From JAWXUU01 sp044426045 (GTDB lineage: Bacteria; Bacillota; Clostridia; Christensenellales; CAMQZB01): a DNA stretch of 64,000 bases. Below are positions 43,708 to 52,914 of the stretch, piece after piece. A program made the position numbers and the translations under genes. The DNA lies in assembly GCA_044426045.1 (NCBI GenBank), contig JAWXUX010000004.1:62001-126000 (forward strand), in the 5' to 3' direction. Within the stretch, counting starts at the first letter, position 1. Each line of letters starts with the position of its first letter. The notes beneath the pieces were generated by a model, which worked only from the letters and a program-made list of their open reading frames with translations, was not told where the DNA came from and made no database searches.

Positions 43708-44421
43708 ATGGAAAAAACAACGCTTTTATATGAAGGAAAAGCTAAAAAGGTTTTTGCCACAACTGATGATAAAGTGGTTTTGGTGTCTTATAAGGACGAT
43801 GCAACAGCATTCAACGGCATCAAAAAAGGACAAATCGTCGGAAAGGGTATCATTAATAACAGATGCACAAACATTTTATTTAAAATGCTAGAAGAAAAGG
43901 GTGTAGAAACGCACCTTATCGAAGAAATCAGTGAAACTGACACATTCGTTAAAAAAGTGCAAATCGTGCCACTTGAAGTTATCATAAGAAACGTGGCTGC
44001 GGGAAGTTTCTCGAAAAACCTTGGCATTGAAGAAGGCTCAGCCCTCAAATGTCCAGTTCTTGAATTCTGCTATAAAGACGATGCGCTTGGTGATCCATTG
44101 ATCAATGACTATCACGCACTTGCAATCGGAATTGCAACTGAAGAAGAAATTGCCCAAATCAAAGCAATGGCATTCAAAATCAACGATATTTTGAAAGAAT
44201 TCTTTGCGGGCGTGGGTGTTTCTCTTATTGATATGAAATTTGAATTCGGCAGATACGACGGCAGAATTATTCTAGCTGACGAAATCTCTCCAGACACATG
44301 CAGATTCTGGGATGCTGAAACAAACAAAAAATTGGATAAAGATAGATTCCGCCGTGACCTCGGTGGCGTTGAAGAAGCGTATGACGAAATTATGGCAAGA
44401 ATAATCAAGGCAAGGGGATAA
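43708..44421 (+). CDS. purC: SAICAR synthetase PurC
   Basis: Phosphoribosylaminoimidazole-succinocarboxamide synthase: joins CAIR and aspartate using ATP in purine synthesis. 237 residues. Motifs LLYEGKAKKVFAT (ATP site), VPLEVIIRNVAAGSF, DDALGDPLINDYHA, SLIDMKFEFGR and LADEISPDTCRFWD are all present. AAGGAG ribosome site. Two bases separate it from purF. Confidence 0.97.
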   Translation: MEKTTLLYEGKAKKVFATTDDKVVLVSYKDDATAFNGIKKGQIVGKGIINNRCTNILFKMLEEKGVETHLIEEISETDTFVKKVQIVPLEVIIRNVAAGSFSKNLGIEEGSALKCPVLEFCYKDDALGDPLINDYHALAIGIATEEEIAQIKAMAFKINDILKEFFAGVGVSLIDMKFEFGRYDGRIILADEISPDTCRFWDAETNKKLDKDRFRRDLGGVEEAYDEIMARIIKARG

Positions 44422-44423
44422 TC

Positions 44424-45842
44424 GTGAAAGAAATTTTCGACATCAGAGATTTTGGCGTTCATGAAGAATGTGGCATATTTGGTATTTCAAGTGTTAAGCA
44501 AGACGACCTCGCAAGAGCGACCTACTACGGCTTATTTTCACTTCAACACAGGGGACAAGAAAGTGTTGGTATCGCGGTATCTATGCCAGATAATAAAATT
44601 GCATACTATAAAAACATGGGTCTTGTTAACGAAGTGTTCGGCGAAGAAGAACTTGGTCTTTTGCCAGAAACAAACATGGCAATCGGTCATGTGCGATATT
44701 CAACAACAGGCTCTTCAAACGTTGTTAACGCTCAACCAGTTGTTTTTTATGGCAGACTTGGAAGAATGGCAGTTGCCCACAACGGCAACGTTGTCAACGC
44801 AAATATAATAAAACAAGAATTGATTGACAAGGGATTTATTTTCCAAAGCTCAACAGATTCAGAAGTTGTCGCAGCACTTATCAATCACTGTTCATTCAAC
44901 AATATTGAAGACGGTGTTGTGAACGCTTGCAGAAGACTTGTCGGTGCTTTCTCGCTCGTTGTTATGGCTGATGATAAACTCATTGCCGTTCGCGACCAAT
45001 ACGCACTTCGTCCACTTATCATGGGCGAAAAAGATGGCCAAATCATCTTTGCTTCAGAAAGTTGCGCGCTTGATGCAGTTGATGCAAAAATCATTCGCGA
45101 CCTCGAACCATCTGAAATGATAGTCGTCGAAAAAGACGGATCATACACTTCAAGAATTTGGGACAAACAAGAACATAGAAGTTGTATTTTTGAATACGTG
45201 TATCTTTCAAGATCAGATTCAATAATTGATGACGTCAGCGTTTATGACTCAAGATATGAATGTGGCATTCAACTTGCCGACCTTTTCAAAATAGATGCAG
45301 ATATCGTTGCCGGCGTGCCAGATTCAGCGCTTGTTTGTGCAATGGGCTATTCTGCAAAAAGTGGCATACCATACGTTGATGCACTATCAAAAAACAGATA
45401 CATCGGCAGAAGCTTTATTCAGCCAAGCCAATCACTTCGCGAATCGGCAGTAAAAATCAAACTGAACGCATTCAGAAGTAACATCAAGGGCAAAAGACTC
45501 ATCCTCATTGATGATTCAATCGTCCGCGGAACAACAAGTAAGAAAATTATCAATCTTCTAAGAAAGAGTGGTGCAACTGAAGTTCATATGCTTGTTGCCT
45601 CTCCTATCGTTAAACATCCTTGCTCGTTTGGTGTTGATATGGACACTCGCGAACAACTCATCGGCGCATATCGCACTGAAGAGGAAATTTGCGAACTTAT
45701 CGGTGCCGACAGCCTTCACTATATCCCGCTTGAATATCTCAAAAAAGCGTGTGGTGGTGGCGAGTTCTGCACGGGTTGTTTCGACTCGAACTATCCGCTT
45801 GATGCTGAAAAATTTGAGCAAGAAAAATTCTCGCTTGAATAA
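44424..45842 (+). CDS. purF: Amidophosphoribosyltransferase PurF
   Basis: First committed step of purine synthesis: glutamine plus PRPP to phosphoribosylamine. 472 residues from GTG 44424 after AAGGGG. A 15-residue propeptide precedes the N-terminal nucleophile C16 (HEECGIFGI), so self-processing is expected. PRPP loop LILIDDSIVRGTTS. The C-terminal GGGEFCTGCFDSNYP and an internal Cys (HRSCIFEYVY) match the [4Fe-4S] ligands of the Bacillus-type enzyme, consistent with an oxygen-sensitive form. Confidence 0.97.
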   Translation: MKEIFDIRDFGVHEECGIFGISSVKQDDLARATYYGLFSLQHRGQESVGIAVSMPDNKIAYYKNMGLVNEVFGEEELGLLPETNMAIGHVRYSTTGSSNVVNAQPVVFYGRLGRMAVAHNGNVVNANIIKQELIDKGFIFQSSTDSEVVAALINHCSFNNIEDGVVNACRRLVGAFSLVVMADDKLIAVRDQYALRPLIMGEKDGQIIFASESCALDAVDAKIIRDLEPSEMIVVEKDGSYTSRIWDKQEHRSCIFEYVYLSRSDSIIDDVSVYDSRYECGIQLADLFKIDADIVAGVPDSALVCAMGYSAKSGIPYVDALSKNRYIGRSFIQPSQSLRESAVKIKLNAFRSNIKGKRLILIDDSIVRGTTSKKIINLLRKSGATEVHMLVASPIVKHPCSFGVDMDTREQLIGAYRTEEEICELIGADSLHYIPLEYLKKACGGGEFCTGCFDSNYPLDAEKFEQEKFSLE

Positions 45843-45854
45843 ATAAAAAAACAC

Positions 45855-45897
45855 TAGCATTCAATTGGAAATTCAGTTGAATGCTACTTTTTTACTT
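45855..45897 (+). terminator. Rho-independent terminator after purF
   Basis: TAGCATTCAA (45855-45864) pairs with TTGAATGCTA (45877-45886), with further partial pairing inside, followed by CTTTTTT. Confidence 0.88.
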
Positions 45898-45923
45898 TAT
45901 CACAATGAAGCAAGAAAAAACGC

Positions 45924-45952
45924 TTGACACATTGAATAAAAAATGTTATCAT
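45924..45952 (+). promoter_or_regulatory. Promoter of the histidine operon
   Basis: TTGACA (45924-45929), 17-base spacer, TATCAT (45947-45952), about 90 bases before hisZ. The leader contains the tandem repeat at 45988-46017; I see no T-box or histidine-rich leader peptide. Confidence 0.75.
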
Positions 45953-45987
45953 ACTATTATATAATAACACGCTATCGCTATGTTGTG

Positions 45988-46017
45988 TTAAAGTGCAGTA
46001 AATAAAAGTGTATTAAA
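45988..46017 (-). repeat. Two tandem 15-bp repeats in the hisZ leader
   Basis: On the minus strand: TTTAATACACTTTTA and TTTACTGCACTTTAA, abutting. They resemble the 15-bp triplet at the spo0A 3' end (TTTAGTGCATCTCTA). Seen on the plus strand the period is AAAGTGCAGTAAATA / AAAGTGTATTAAATA. Confidence 0.6.
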
Positions 46018-46039
46018 TAATAGCCAAGGGAAAAATAAA

Positions 46040-47239
46040 ATGAATAATAAACTAATAACGCCAGAAGGTTGCAAAGACCTTTTGTTTGAAGAATGTGAAG
46101 TGCGAGGATTTGTGGAATCAACACTTCTTGAAATGTACAAGAAAAGGGCATTCAAGCAAGTCATCACCCCAACAATCGAATTTCTTGACGTTTTCAATAT
46201 TCAAAATGGATATATAAACAGCGACAAAATGTATAAATTTTGCGACAGCCAAGGAAGACTTGTCGCTTTAAGACCAGATTCAACATTGCCAATCGCAAGG
46301 CTCGCATCAACAAGATTGAAAAGCGAAATCAAGCCATTGCGACTTTGCTACACTCAAAAAATGTACGCTTCAGCAAAAGCATTAAAGGGAAAAACCAACG
46401 AAATCGTGCAATCGGGTATTGAAATCATTGGAAACAGCTCAAAACGCGGTGATCTTGAAGTGCTTTTCACAACAGTTGAAGCGCTTGATTCTTGCGGTAT
46501 TGATAACTTCACAATAGAAATCGGACACATCGGAATTTTCAAAATTTTGGTTGAAAAACTCGGTGTTGAAAAATCAGTGCAAGAAAAATTGAGAAACTTG
46601 ATTGAAATCAAAAACTATCCCGCACTAAATGATATGCTCGATGAAATCGGCGATTCTAAATATTGCGAAATGCTCAAACAGCTCCCAAGGCTTTTTGGTG
46701 GTGACGAAGTTTTCGGCATTGCAAAAGAAATGTTTTGCGACAGCCAAATCGACGAACTTTTGAACTATTTGCAAGGTATCTATGACGATATCACTAAACT
46801 TGGACTTTCAGATAAAATTTCTGTTGACCTTGGAATGGTGAACAGAACCGACTATTATTCAGGCATTATTTTCCGCGGATATATCCAAGGTCACGGTGAT
46901 GCCGTGGTTTCAGGCGGAAGATACGATAACCTCTTGAAAGATTTCGGCGAAGACTTGCCAGCCATTGGCTTTGCAATCGATGTCGATGCCGTTTCAAAAT
47001 ATGTTCTTGCTAAAAATTCACAAAAGAAAGAAACTGCAAAAGTTTTAGTCTTTGGTGAAGTTGGATACGAAATGGTTGCACTGTTGCAAGCAAAAGCATT
47101 AATAAAAGCGGGCTTGGTTGTGGAAAATTGCATAATGGAAAGTTTGGAAGAAGCAATAAAATATGCAAAATCAATGAACATTGAAGAAATGTATGTCGTT
47201 GGAAAGGAAGTGCAATTGCACAGAGTGGGTGCATTATGA
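46040..47239 (+). CDS. hisZ: ATP phosphoribosyltransferase regulatory subunit HisZ
   Basis: HisRS-like protein without charging activity that forms a complex with short HisG and confers histidine feedback control. 399 residues. Class II synthetase core: TPEGCKDLLFEECEVR, QVITPTIEFLDVFN, ALRPDSTLPIARLAST (motif 2-like), GMVNRTDYYSGIIFRGYIQG, AVVSGGRYDNLLKDFG. Length and its position before a short hisG favour HisZ over histidyl-tRNA synthetase. AAGGG ribosome site. Overlaps hisG by 4 bp (ATGA). Confidence 0.94.
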   Translation: MNNKLITPEGCKDLLFEECEVRGFVESTLLEMYKKRAFKQVITPTIEFLDVFNIQNGYINSDKMYKFCDSQGRLVALRPDSTLPIARLASTRLKSEIKPLRLCYTQKMYASAKALKGKTNEIVQSGIEIIGNSSKRGDLEVLFTTVEALDSCGIDNFTIEIGHIGIFKILVEKLGVEKSVQEKLRNLIEIKNYPALNDMLDEIGDSKYCEMLKQLPRLFGGDEVFGIAKEMFCDSQIDELLNYLQGIYDDITKLGLSDKISVDLGMVNRTDYYSGIIFRGYIQGHGDAVVSGGRYDNLLKDFGEDLPAIGFAIDVDAVSKYVLAKNSQKKETAKVLVFGEVGYEMVALLQAKALIKAGLVVENCIMESLEEAIKYAKSMNIEEMYVVGKEVQLHRVGAL

Positions 47240-47874
47240 AACCAATAAGAATAGCTTTAACAAAGGGGAGACTTGAAAAAGATACAATCGCACTTTTGAA
47301 AAATTCAGGTTATGATTGCAGTGCCATTGAAAATAAAGGCAGAAAACTCATCTTGGAAGTTCCAGATTTGAACCTTGAAGTCGTGCTTGCAAAAGCCGCC
47401 GACGTTATCACATATGTCGAACACGGAGCGTGCGATCTTGGCGTAGTTGGCAAAGACACTATCATGGAATATGGCGGAAGTTTTTTTGAAGTTTTGGATT
47501 TGGGTTTTGGAAAATGCAAATTTGCAGTTGCCTCAAAAAAAGGCGAAGACCCATATGCAGGTTATGGCGAAATCACAATAGCAACTAAATATCCAAACGT
47601 TACAAACGCGTTTTTCAAAGCTAAAGATATGGATATTTCAATCGTCAAAATCGAGGGCAGTGTGGAACTCGCACCGCTCATTGGGCTTGCCGATGCCATT
47701 GTTGATATCGTTGAAACAGGCTCAACGCTGAAAGAAAACGGGCTTGAAGTGATTGAAGATGTTGCGAAAATTTCCGCAAGATTGATTGTCAATGGTGCAA
47801 GCTTGAAACTTCGCAAAAAAGAAATTGAAAATCTTATCAGCATAATGGAAAAGTCAGCAAACAAAGGTGAATAA
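47236..47874 (+). CDS. hisG: ATP phosphoribosyltransferase HisG (short form)
   Basis: First step of histidine synthesis: ATP plus PRPP to phosphoribosyl-ATP. 212 residues, the short form that lacks the C-terminal regulatory domain and so depends on HisZ. Motifs RIALTKGRLEKDTIALL, ACDLGVVGKDTIMEYG, SVELAPLIGLADAIVDIVETGSTLKENGLEVIEDV (PRPP site, in parts). Start shares ATGA with the hisZ stop, giving coupled translation in the expected stoichiometry. Confidence 0.97.
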   Translation: MKPIRIALTKGRLEKDTIALLKNSGYDCSAIENKGRKLILEVPDLNLEVVLAKAADVITYVEHGACDLGVVGKDTIMEYGGSFFEVLDLGFGKCKFAVASKKGEDPYAGYGEITIATKYPNVTNAFFKAKDMDISIVKIEGSVELAPLIGLADAIVDIVETGSTLKENGLEVIEDVAKISARLIVNGASLKLRKKEIENLISIMEKSANKGE

Positions 47875-47875
47875 T

Positions 47876-49159
47876 ATGATAAAAATAATAAAAGCAGACG
47901 GCAAAGCTGAATTCGAAGCTTTGAAAAACTTGAAAGCAAGAAGCACTGAAGTTGATAAAAAAGTCAATGAAATCGTTTCTGCTATTTTGGAAGACGTGAA
48001 AGAAAACGGCGACAGCGCGGTTATAAAATACACTGAAAAATTCGACGGCAAAGTGCCAGCTCAAATTGAAGTGTCACAAGAAGATATCAATAAAGCAGTG
48101 CAAAATGCAGATCCAAAATTCGTTTCTGCACTTCAAAATGCGATTGCAAATATCAAAGATTTCCACTCGCGTCAAATCCAACAAAGTTATATCGACCCAA
48201 AAGCAAACGGCGTTATCATGGGACAAAGAATTCGTGGACTCAAAAGAGTTGGTATCTATGTTCCGGGGGGCACGGCAGCATATCCTTCATCAGTTCTCAT
48301 GAACGCAATCCCTGCTGTTATCGCGGGCGTTAAGGAAATTGTTATGGTGACACCACCTACAAAAGAAGGCAAAGCAAACCCCGATATCTTGGTTGCAGCA
48401 AATCTTTGCGGAGTCAGCAAAATCTTCCTTCTTGGGGGTGCGCAAGCGGTGGCGGCTCTTGCTTATGGAACTGAAACAGTGCCAAAAGTTGATAAAATCG
48501 TGGGACCAGGCAACATTTTCGTTGCAACAGCAAAAAAAATCTTGTTTGGAACAGTGGATATCGATATGATTGCAGGTCCAAGTGAAATCTTGGTTTTGGC
48601 AGATAAAAACGCAAATCCAAAATTCATCGCAGCCGACCTTATGGGACAAGCAGAACACGACGTTCTTGCAAGCTCAATTCTTGTCACAACGTGTGAAAAA
48701 GTCGCAAGTGAAACGGTGGAAGAACTCAAAAAGCAATCTGCCACACTTTCAAGAAACGAAATAATAAAACAATCACTTGGCAACTACGGCATTATAATAA
48801 TTTGTGAAAATGAAGAAAAAGCAGTGGAGCTTGCAAACGAAATCGCCCCAGAGCACCTTGAAGTTATGCTTGAAAATCCAATGTCATATCTTGGCAAACT
48901 CGATAACGCGGGTTCAATTTTCCTCGGCGAATATTCCCCAGAAGCACTTGGCGACTATTATGCAGGTCCAAACCACGTCTTGCCAACATCTGGCACAGCA
49001 AGGTTTTTCTCGCCACTGTCAGTGGATAGCTTCATCAAAAAAACAAGCTATATCTACTACACAAAAGAAGCGCTTGAAATCGCACATGACGATATCGTGA
49101 CAATCGCCGATAAAGAAGGCTTGTCAGCACACGCAAACTCAATAAAAGTTAGATTTTAA
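47876..49159 (+). CDS. hisD: Histidinol dehydrogenase HisD
   Basis: Zinc enzyme that oxidises histidinol to histidine in two NAD steps. 427 residues from ATG 47876, five bases after AAAGGTGA; the GTG at 47867 lies inside that site. Motifs: VGIYVPGGTAAYPSSVLMNA, KIVGPGNIFVATAKK, DMIAGPSEILVLAD, DLMGQAEHDVLASSILVT, NHVLPTSGTARFFSPLSV. Adjacent to hisG with one base between. Confidence 0.97.
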   Translation: MIKIIKADGKAEFEALKNLKARSTEVDKKVNEIVSAILEDVKENGDSAVIKYTEKFDGKVPAQIEVSQEDINKAVQNADPKFVSALQNAIANIKDFHSRQIQQSYIDPKANGVIMGQRIRGLKRVGIYVPGGTAAYPSSVLMNAIPAVIAGVKEIVMVTPPTKEGKANPDILVAANLCGVSKIFLLGGAQAVAALAYGTETVPKVDKIVGPGNIFVATAKKILFGTVDIDMIAGPSEILVLADKNANPKFIAADLMGQAEHDVLASSILVTTCEKVASETVEELKKQSATLSRNEIIKQSLGNYGIIIICENEEKAVELANEIAPEHLEVMLENPMSYLGKLDNAGSIFLGEYSPEALGDYYAGPNHVLPTSGTARFFSPLSVDSFIKKTSYIYYTKEALEIAHDDIVTIADKEGLSAHANSIKVRF

Positions 49160-49167
49160 GGAGAAAA

Positions 49168-50217
49168 ATGGCTTATCAACTAGTAAATAAACTAAGGGAC
49201 TTGACACCTTATGACCCAATAAGCGGGGAATACCAAATAAGACTTGACGCGAACGAGAGTTATTTTCAGTTATCAGATGGCGAAATTGCAAAAATCCAAG
49301 CGGAAATCGCAAAAATCCCTTTCAACAGATACCCCGACCCAACTTGCAAGGTTCTAACTGAAAAATATGCCAAAGCCTATAACATCAGCCCAAATCTTGT
49401 GACATGTGGCAACGGCTCGGATGAACTTATCAATGTTATTTGCGGTGCATTTCTTGAAAATGGTATGAAGATTTTGACGTTTACGTCGGATTTTTCAATG
49501 TATAAATTTTATGGGGATATCGCAGGCTGTGAGGTTGTTTCTATCCAAAAAGATAACGATTTGGCAATCAAAACAGATGAAGTTTGCGAGTATCTTCAAA
49601 ATAATAAAGTGGATATGGTGATTTTTTCAAACCCTTGCAATCCAACATCTGTAGGCCTTGCAAAAGAAGACGTCAGAAAGATGATAAAATCAACCGATGC
49701 ACTTTTTATCCTTGACGAAGCGTATATGGATTTTTGGAATGAAACACTGCTTTATGAAGTGGAGCAGTTTGACAATCTTATGATACTCAAAACCTCTTCG
49801 AAATCAATCGGACTTGCAGGAATTCGCCTTGGCTTTGCGGTCGCAAACAAAACATTGACAACAGCACTAAGGTCAGCAAAATCACCGTATAACATGAATT
49901 CAATAACCCAAAAAATCGGCGAAATCATCTATTCAAACCCACAAAGCTTGAAAGATAAAACCGACGAAATAATAAAGGGAACAAAACAGCTTTATAATGA
50001 TTTTTGCATTTTAGCAAATAAATCAGAAAAAATAGAGAAAGTGTATCCAACAAGCACAAATTTCATATTTGTAAAAACGGATTTTGCAACGGAAATTTTT
50101 GAAAAACTAAAAGAAAAATCAATCGTTGTGAGAAACTTTAAACAGTATCTCAGAATAACGTGCGGAAGCAGTGAAGAAAACGCAAAATTGCTTTTCGAAC
50201 TTGAAAAAATCTTATAA
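49168..50217 (+). CDS. hisC: Histidinol-phosphate aminotransferase HisC
   Basis: PLP transaminase, class I/II fold, 349 residues. IRLDANESYFQ opens the domain; FSNPCNPTSVGL and LDEAYMDFWNE hold PLP contacts; the Schiff-base lysine is in KTSSKSIGLAGIRLGFAVA. AAGGAG ribosome site eight bases after hisD. Assignment to histidine synthesis rests on operon position and the AGIRLG pattern. Confidence 0.95.
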   Translation: MAYQLVNKLRDLTPYDPISGEYQIRLDANESYFQLSDGEIAKIQAEIAKIPFNRYPDPTCKVLTEKYAKAYNISPNLVTCGNGSDELINVICGAFLENGMKILTFTSDFSMYKFYGDIAGCEVVSIQKDNDLAIKTDEVCEYLQNNKVDMVIFSNPCNPTSVGLAKEDVRKMIKSTDALFILDEAYMDFWNETLLYEVEQFDNLMILKTSSKSIGLAGIRLGFAVANKTLTTALRSAKSPYNMNSITQKIGEIIYSNPQSLKDKTDEIIKGTKQLYNDFCILANKSEKIEKVYPTSTNFIFVKTDFATEIFEKLKEKSIVVRNFKQYLRITCGSSEENAKLLFELEKIL

Positions 50218-50227
50218 GGAGAAAGCT

Positions 50228-50806
50228 ATGAGAGTTTCAGAAATAACAAGAACAACAAAAGAAACAGATATCAGCGTGAAAATCAACCTTGACACATGCG
50301 ACAAAACAGAAATCAACACAGGTGTTGGATTTTTTGACCACATGCTAACAGCACTTTCAGTTCACTCTGGAATTGGCATGGAAATTTCATGCAAAGGCGA
50401 CCTTTATGTCGATTGCCACCACACTATCGAAGATGTGGGTATCGCGATTGGCAAAGCATTCAACCAAGCGGTTTTCTTAAAAGCTGGAATCACAAGATAC
50501 GGCAGTGCACAAATCCCAATGGACGAAGCACTTGCAATGGCAACTCTTGATATTTCAAACAGACCATACCTAGTTTTCAATGCAACCTTCACATCAGATA
50601 AAACCGGCGATTTTGACAACCAAATGTGCGAAGAATTTTTCCGTGCGTTTGCATTCAATGCAGGAATCACGCTACACGTCAACTTGATGTATGGCACAAA
50701 CGATCACCACAAAATTGAAGGCATTTTCAAAGCTGTGGCACACGCACTCAAAACAGCAATAAAAATCAATGGCGACAAGGACCTTTCAACAAAAGGCGTA
50801 ATATAA
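50228..50806 (+). CDS. hisB: Imidazoleglycerol-phosphate dehydratase HisB
   Basis: Manganese-dependent dehydratase, 192 residues, mono-functional (no phosphatase domain). Metal motifs DCHHTIEDVGIAIG and NDHHKIEGIFKA, plus GVGFFDHMLTAL and ITRYGSAQIPMDE. ATG 50228 lies five bases after AAGGAG; a longer frame from 50171 would overlap hisC and is not favoured. The histidinol-phosphatase gene is not in this operon. Confidence 0.97.
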   Translation: MRVSEITRTTKETDISVKINLDTCDKTEINTGVGFFDHMLTALSVHSGIGMEISCKGDLYVDCHHTIEDVGIAIGKAFNQAVFLKAGITRYGSAQIPMDEALAMATLDISNRPYLVFNATFTSDKTGDFDNQMCEEFFRAFAFNAGITLHVNLMYGTNDHHKIEGIFKAVAHALKTAIKINGDKDLSTKGVI

Positions 50807-50813
50807 GGACAAT

Positions 50814-51428
50814 ATGATAGCAATAATAGATTACGGTGCGGGAAACCTTTTCAGCGTGAAAAACACACTAGATTTCCTTGAAATACCAAACATCATAACA
50901 TCAAACAAAGAAGAAATCAGCAGTGCAGATGGCGTGATTTTGCCCGGTGTGGGTGCTTTCCCAAAAGCCATGCAAATGCTTGACGAAAGTGGACTCACTG
51001 AATTTTTGAAAAAAGAAGCAACAAAAAAGCCATTCCTTGGCATTTGTCTTGGTATGCAAATGCTTTTTGACACAAGCTACGAATTTGAAAAAGTGGCGGG
51101 GCTCGGGCTTATTCCAGGGGAAATCAAGCCAATTCCCGATTGCGGATTGAAAGTTCCACACATGGGTTGGAACAACCTTGAAATCACGCAAGAAAGCAGA
51201 CTTTTGAAAGGGGTGAACGAAGGCGACCACGTTTATTTTGTTCATTCATACATGGCGTATACCGACGAAAAATATATCTCAGCCGTTGCAACGTATGGCG
51301 AAAAAATCACAGGCGTTGTTGAAAATGGCAACGTGTTTGGCACGCAGTTCCACCCCGAAAAAAGTGGAGAAGTGGGGCTCAAAATGCTAACTAATTTTTG
51401 GAATTTGGCAAAGGAAGGTGCAAGATGA
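50814..51428 (+). CDS. hisH: Imidazole glycerol phosphate synthase glutaminase subunit HisH
   Basis: Class I glutamine amidotransferase that passes ammonia to HisF. 204 residues. Nucleophile in GICLGMQMLFDTSYE, His-Glu pair in FGTQFHPEKSGEVGL, N-terminal DYGAGNLFSVKNTL, and HMGWNNLEI. AAGGAC ribosome site. Ends in a 4-bp ATGA overlap with hisA. Confidence 0.97.
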   Translation: MIAIIDYGAGNLFSVKNTLDFLEIPNIITSNKEEISSADGVILPGVGAFPKAMQMLDESGLTEFLKKEATKKPFLGICLGMQMLFDTSYEFEKVAGLGLIPGEIKPIPDCGLKVPHMGWNNLEITQESRLLKGVNEGDHVYFVHSYMAYTDEKYISAVATYGEKITGVVENGNVFGTQFHPEKSGEVGLKMLTNFWNLAKEGAR

Positions 51429-52153
51429 TAATTTTCCCAGCAATAGACATCCTCGACGGCACTTGCGTTCGCCTTGTGAAAGGGGATTATGACACTGCTC
51501 ACAAAGTTGCGGAAAATCCGCTTGAAACAGCAAAGAAATTTGAAAGTGCGGGTGCAAGCTATCTTCACATGGTGGATCTTGACGGTGCAAAATACGGCAA
51601 AAGAATAAACACGCACGTGTTTGTTGAAATCGCAAAAAACACCAATCTTTCACTTCAAGTTGGTGGCGGAATTCGCGACTTGAAAACTTGCGAGCAGTAT
51701 TTGTCAAGCGGGGTTTCAAGGGTTATTCTTGGCTCAATAGCAGTGAAAAACCCAAAACTCGTGGAAGAGGCAGTGAAAGAGTTTGGCGATAAAATCATCG
51801 TCGGAATTGATGCACTAAACGAAATGGTGATGGCGGAAGGTTGGCTTGAATCAAGCAACGTGAACTATATCGACCTTGCAAAAGCGATGGAAGATGTTGG
51901 CGTGAAAAATATCGTTTTCACCGACATCTCGAAAGACGGCACCCTTCAAGGACCAAACCTCGCTCAGCTTGATGCAATCAACAAGGCGGTTTCATGCAAT
52001 ATCATCGCAAGTGGCGGAATTTCCAACATCGACGATATCAAAAACCTAACAAACCTTGAAATGTACGGCACAATTTGTGGCAAATCACTTTATAAAGGCA
52101 CGCTTGATTTGGCGGATGCAATCGCGGTTTCAAAAGGCGGTGTGAAATGCTAG
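51425..52153 (+). CDS. hisA: ProFAR isomerase HisA
   Basis: TIM-barrel isomerase acting on phosphoribosylformimino-AICAR-phosphate. 242 residues from ATG 51425, which overlaps the hisH stop (ATGA) with GGAAGGTG upstream; the longer frame at 51398 is inside hisH. Motifs FPAIDILDGTCVRLVKGDY with catalytic Asp, VGGGIRDLKTCEQYLSSGVSRVI in parts, FTDISKDGTLQGPN with the second catalytic Asp, IASGGISNIDDI. Confidence 0.97.
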   Translation: MIIFPAIDILDGTCVRLVKGDYDTAHKVAENPLETAKKFESAGASYLHMVDLDGAKYGKRINTHVFVEIAKNTNLSLQVGGGIRDLKTCEQYLSSGVSRVILGSIAVKNPKLVEEAVKEFGDKIIVGIDALNEMVMAEGWLESSNVNYIDLAKAMEDVGVKNIVFTDISKDGTLQGPNLAQLDAINKAVSCNIIASGGISNIDDIKNLTNLEMYGTICGKSLYKGTLDLADAIAVSKGGVKC

Positions 52154-52905
52154 CAAAAAGAATTATCCCATGTCTTGACGTTCGCGACGGCAGGGTTGTG
52201 AAAGGAATAAATTTCGTTGGAATAAAAGACGTTGGCGACCCAGTCGAGTGTGCAAAGATGTACAGCGACCAAGGAGCCGACGAAATCGTATTTTTGGATA
52301 TAACAGCAACGCACGAAGGCAGAAAAACCATGGTGGACGTTGTGAGAGAAACGGCAAAAGTAGTTTTCGCGCCACTAACAGTTGGGGGCGGAATTTCCAC
52401 GATTGAAGATTTCACAGCACTCCTACGGGCGGGTGCAGATAAAGTTTCTGTCAATTCATCAGCAGTGAGAAATCCTCAGTTGATTGCAGACGCGTCAGAA
52501 AAATTCGGCAACCAATGCGTAGTTGTCGCAATCGATGCAAGAAGGCGTGAAGATGGTGGTTTCACCGTTGTTGTTAACGGCGGAAGAATAGACACAGGTC
52601 TTGATGCAATCGAGTGGGCAAAAAAAGTTGAGTCCCTTGGCTGTGGCGAAATTCTTCTCACATCAATGGATGCCGACGGCACTAAAAACGGTTTTGATAT
52701 CGAACTTTTGAACGAAGTTTGCGGGGCAGTTAATATTCCCGTTATCGCATCAGGTGGCTGTGGCTCGCTTGACCATTTTTCCGAAGTTTTTGAAAAATCA
52801 AACGCCGATGCCGCACTTGCAGCCTCACTTTTTCATTATCGTGAACTAACAGTGAAAGAAGTGAAACAGCACTTGAAATCAAAGGGTATTCCCGCACGCA
52901 TATAA
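52147..52905 (+). CDS. hisF: Imidazole glycerol phosphate synthase cyclase subunit HisF
   Basis: TIM-barrel synthase that makes imidazole glycerol phosphate and AICAR with HisH. 252 residues. Catalytic Asp residues in IIPCLDVRDGRVVKG and LTSMDADGTKNGFD; TVGGGISTIEDF and VIASGGCGSLDHF bind phosphate. Starts 7 bp inside hisA. The AICAR product re-enters purine synthesis, encoded next door by purC/F/A/B. Confidence 0.98.
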   Translation: MLAKRIIPCLDVRDGRVVKGINFVGIKDVGDPVECAKMYSDQGADEIVFLDITATHEGRKTMVDVVRETAKVVFAPLTVGGGISTIEDFTALLRAGADKVSVNSSAVRNPQLIADASEKFGNQCVVVAIDARRREDGGFTVVVNGGRIDTGLDAIEWAKKVESLGCGEILLTSMDADGTKNGFDIELLNEVCGAVNIPVIASGGCGSLDHFSEVFEKSNADAALAASLFHYRELTVKEVKQHLKSKGIPARI

Positions 52906-52914
52906 GGAGATAAA

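Noticed and set aside
46040..47239. Histidyl-tRNA synthetase instead of HisZ
   Set aside because: It heads a histidine operon with short HisG, which requires HisZ; position and length fit HisZ.
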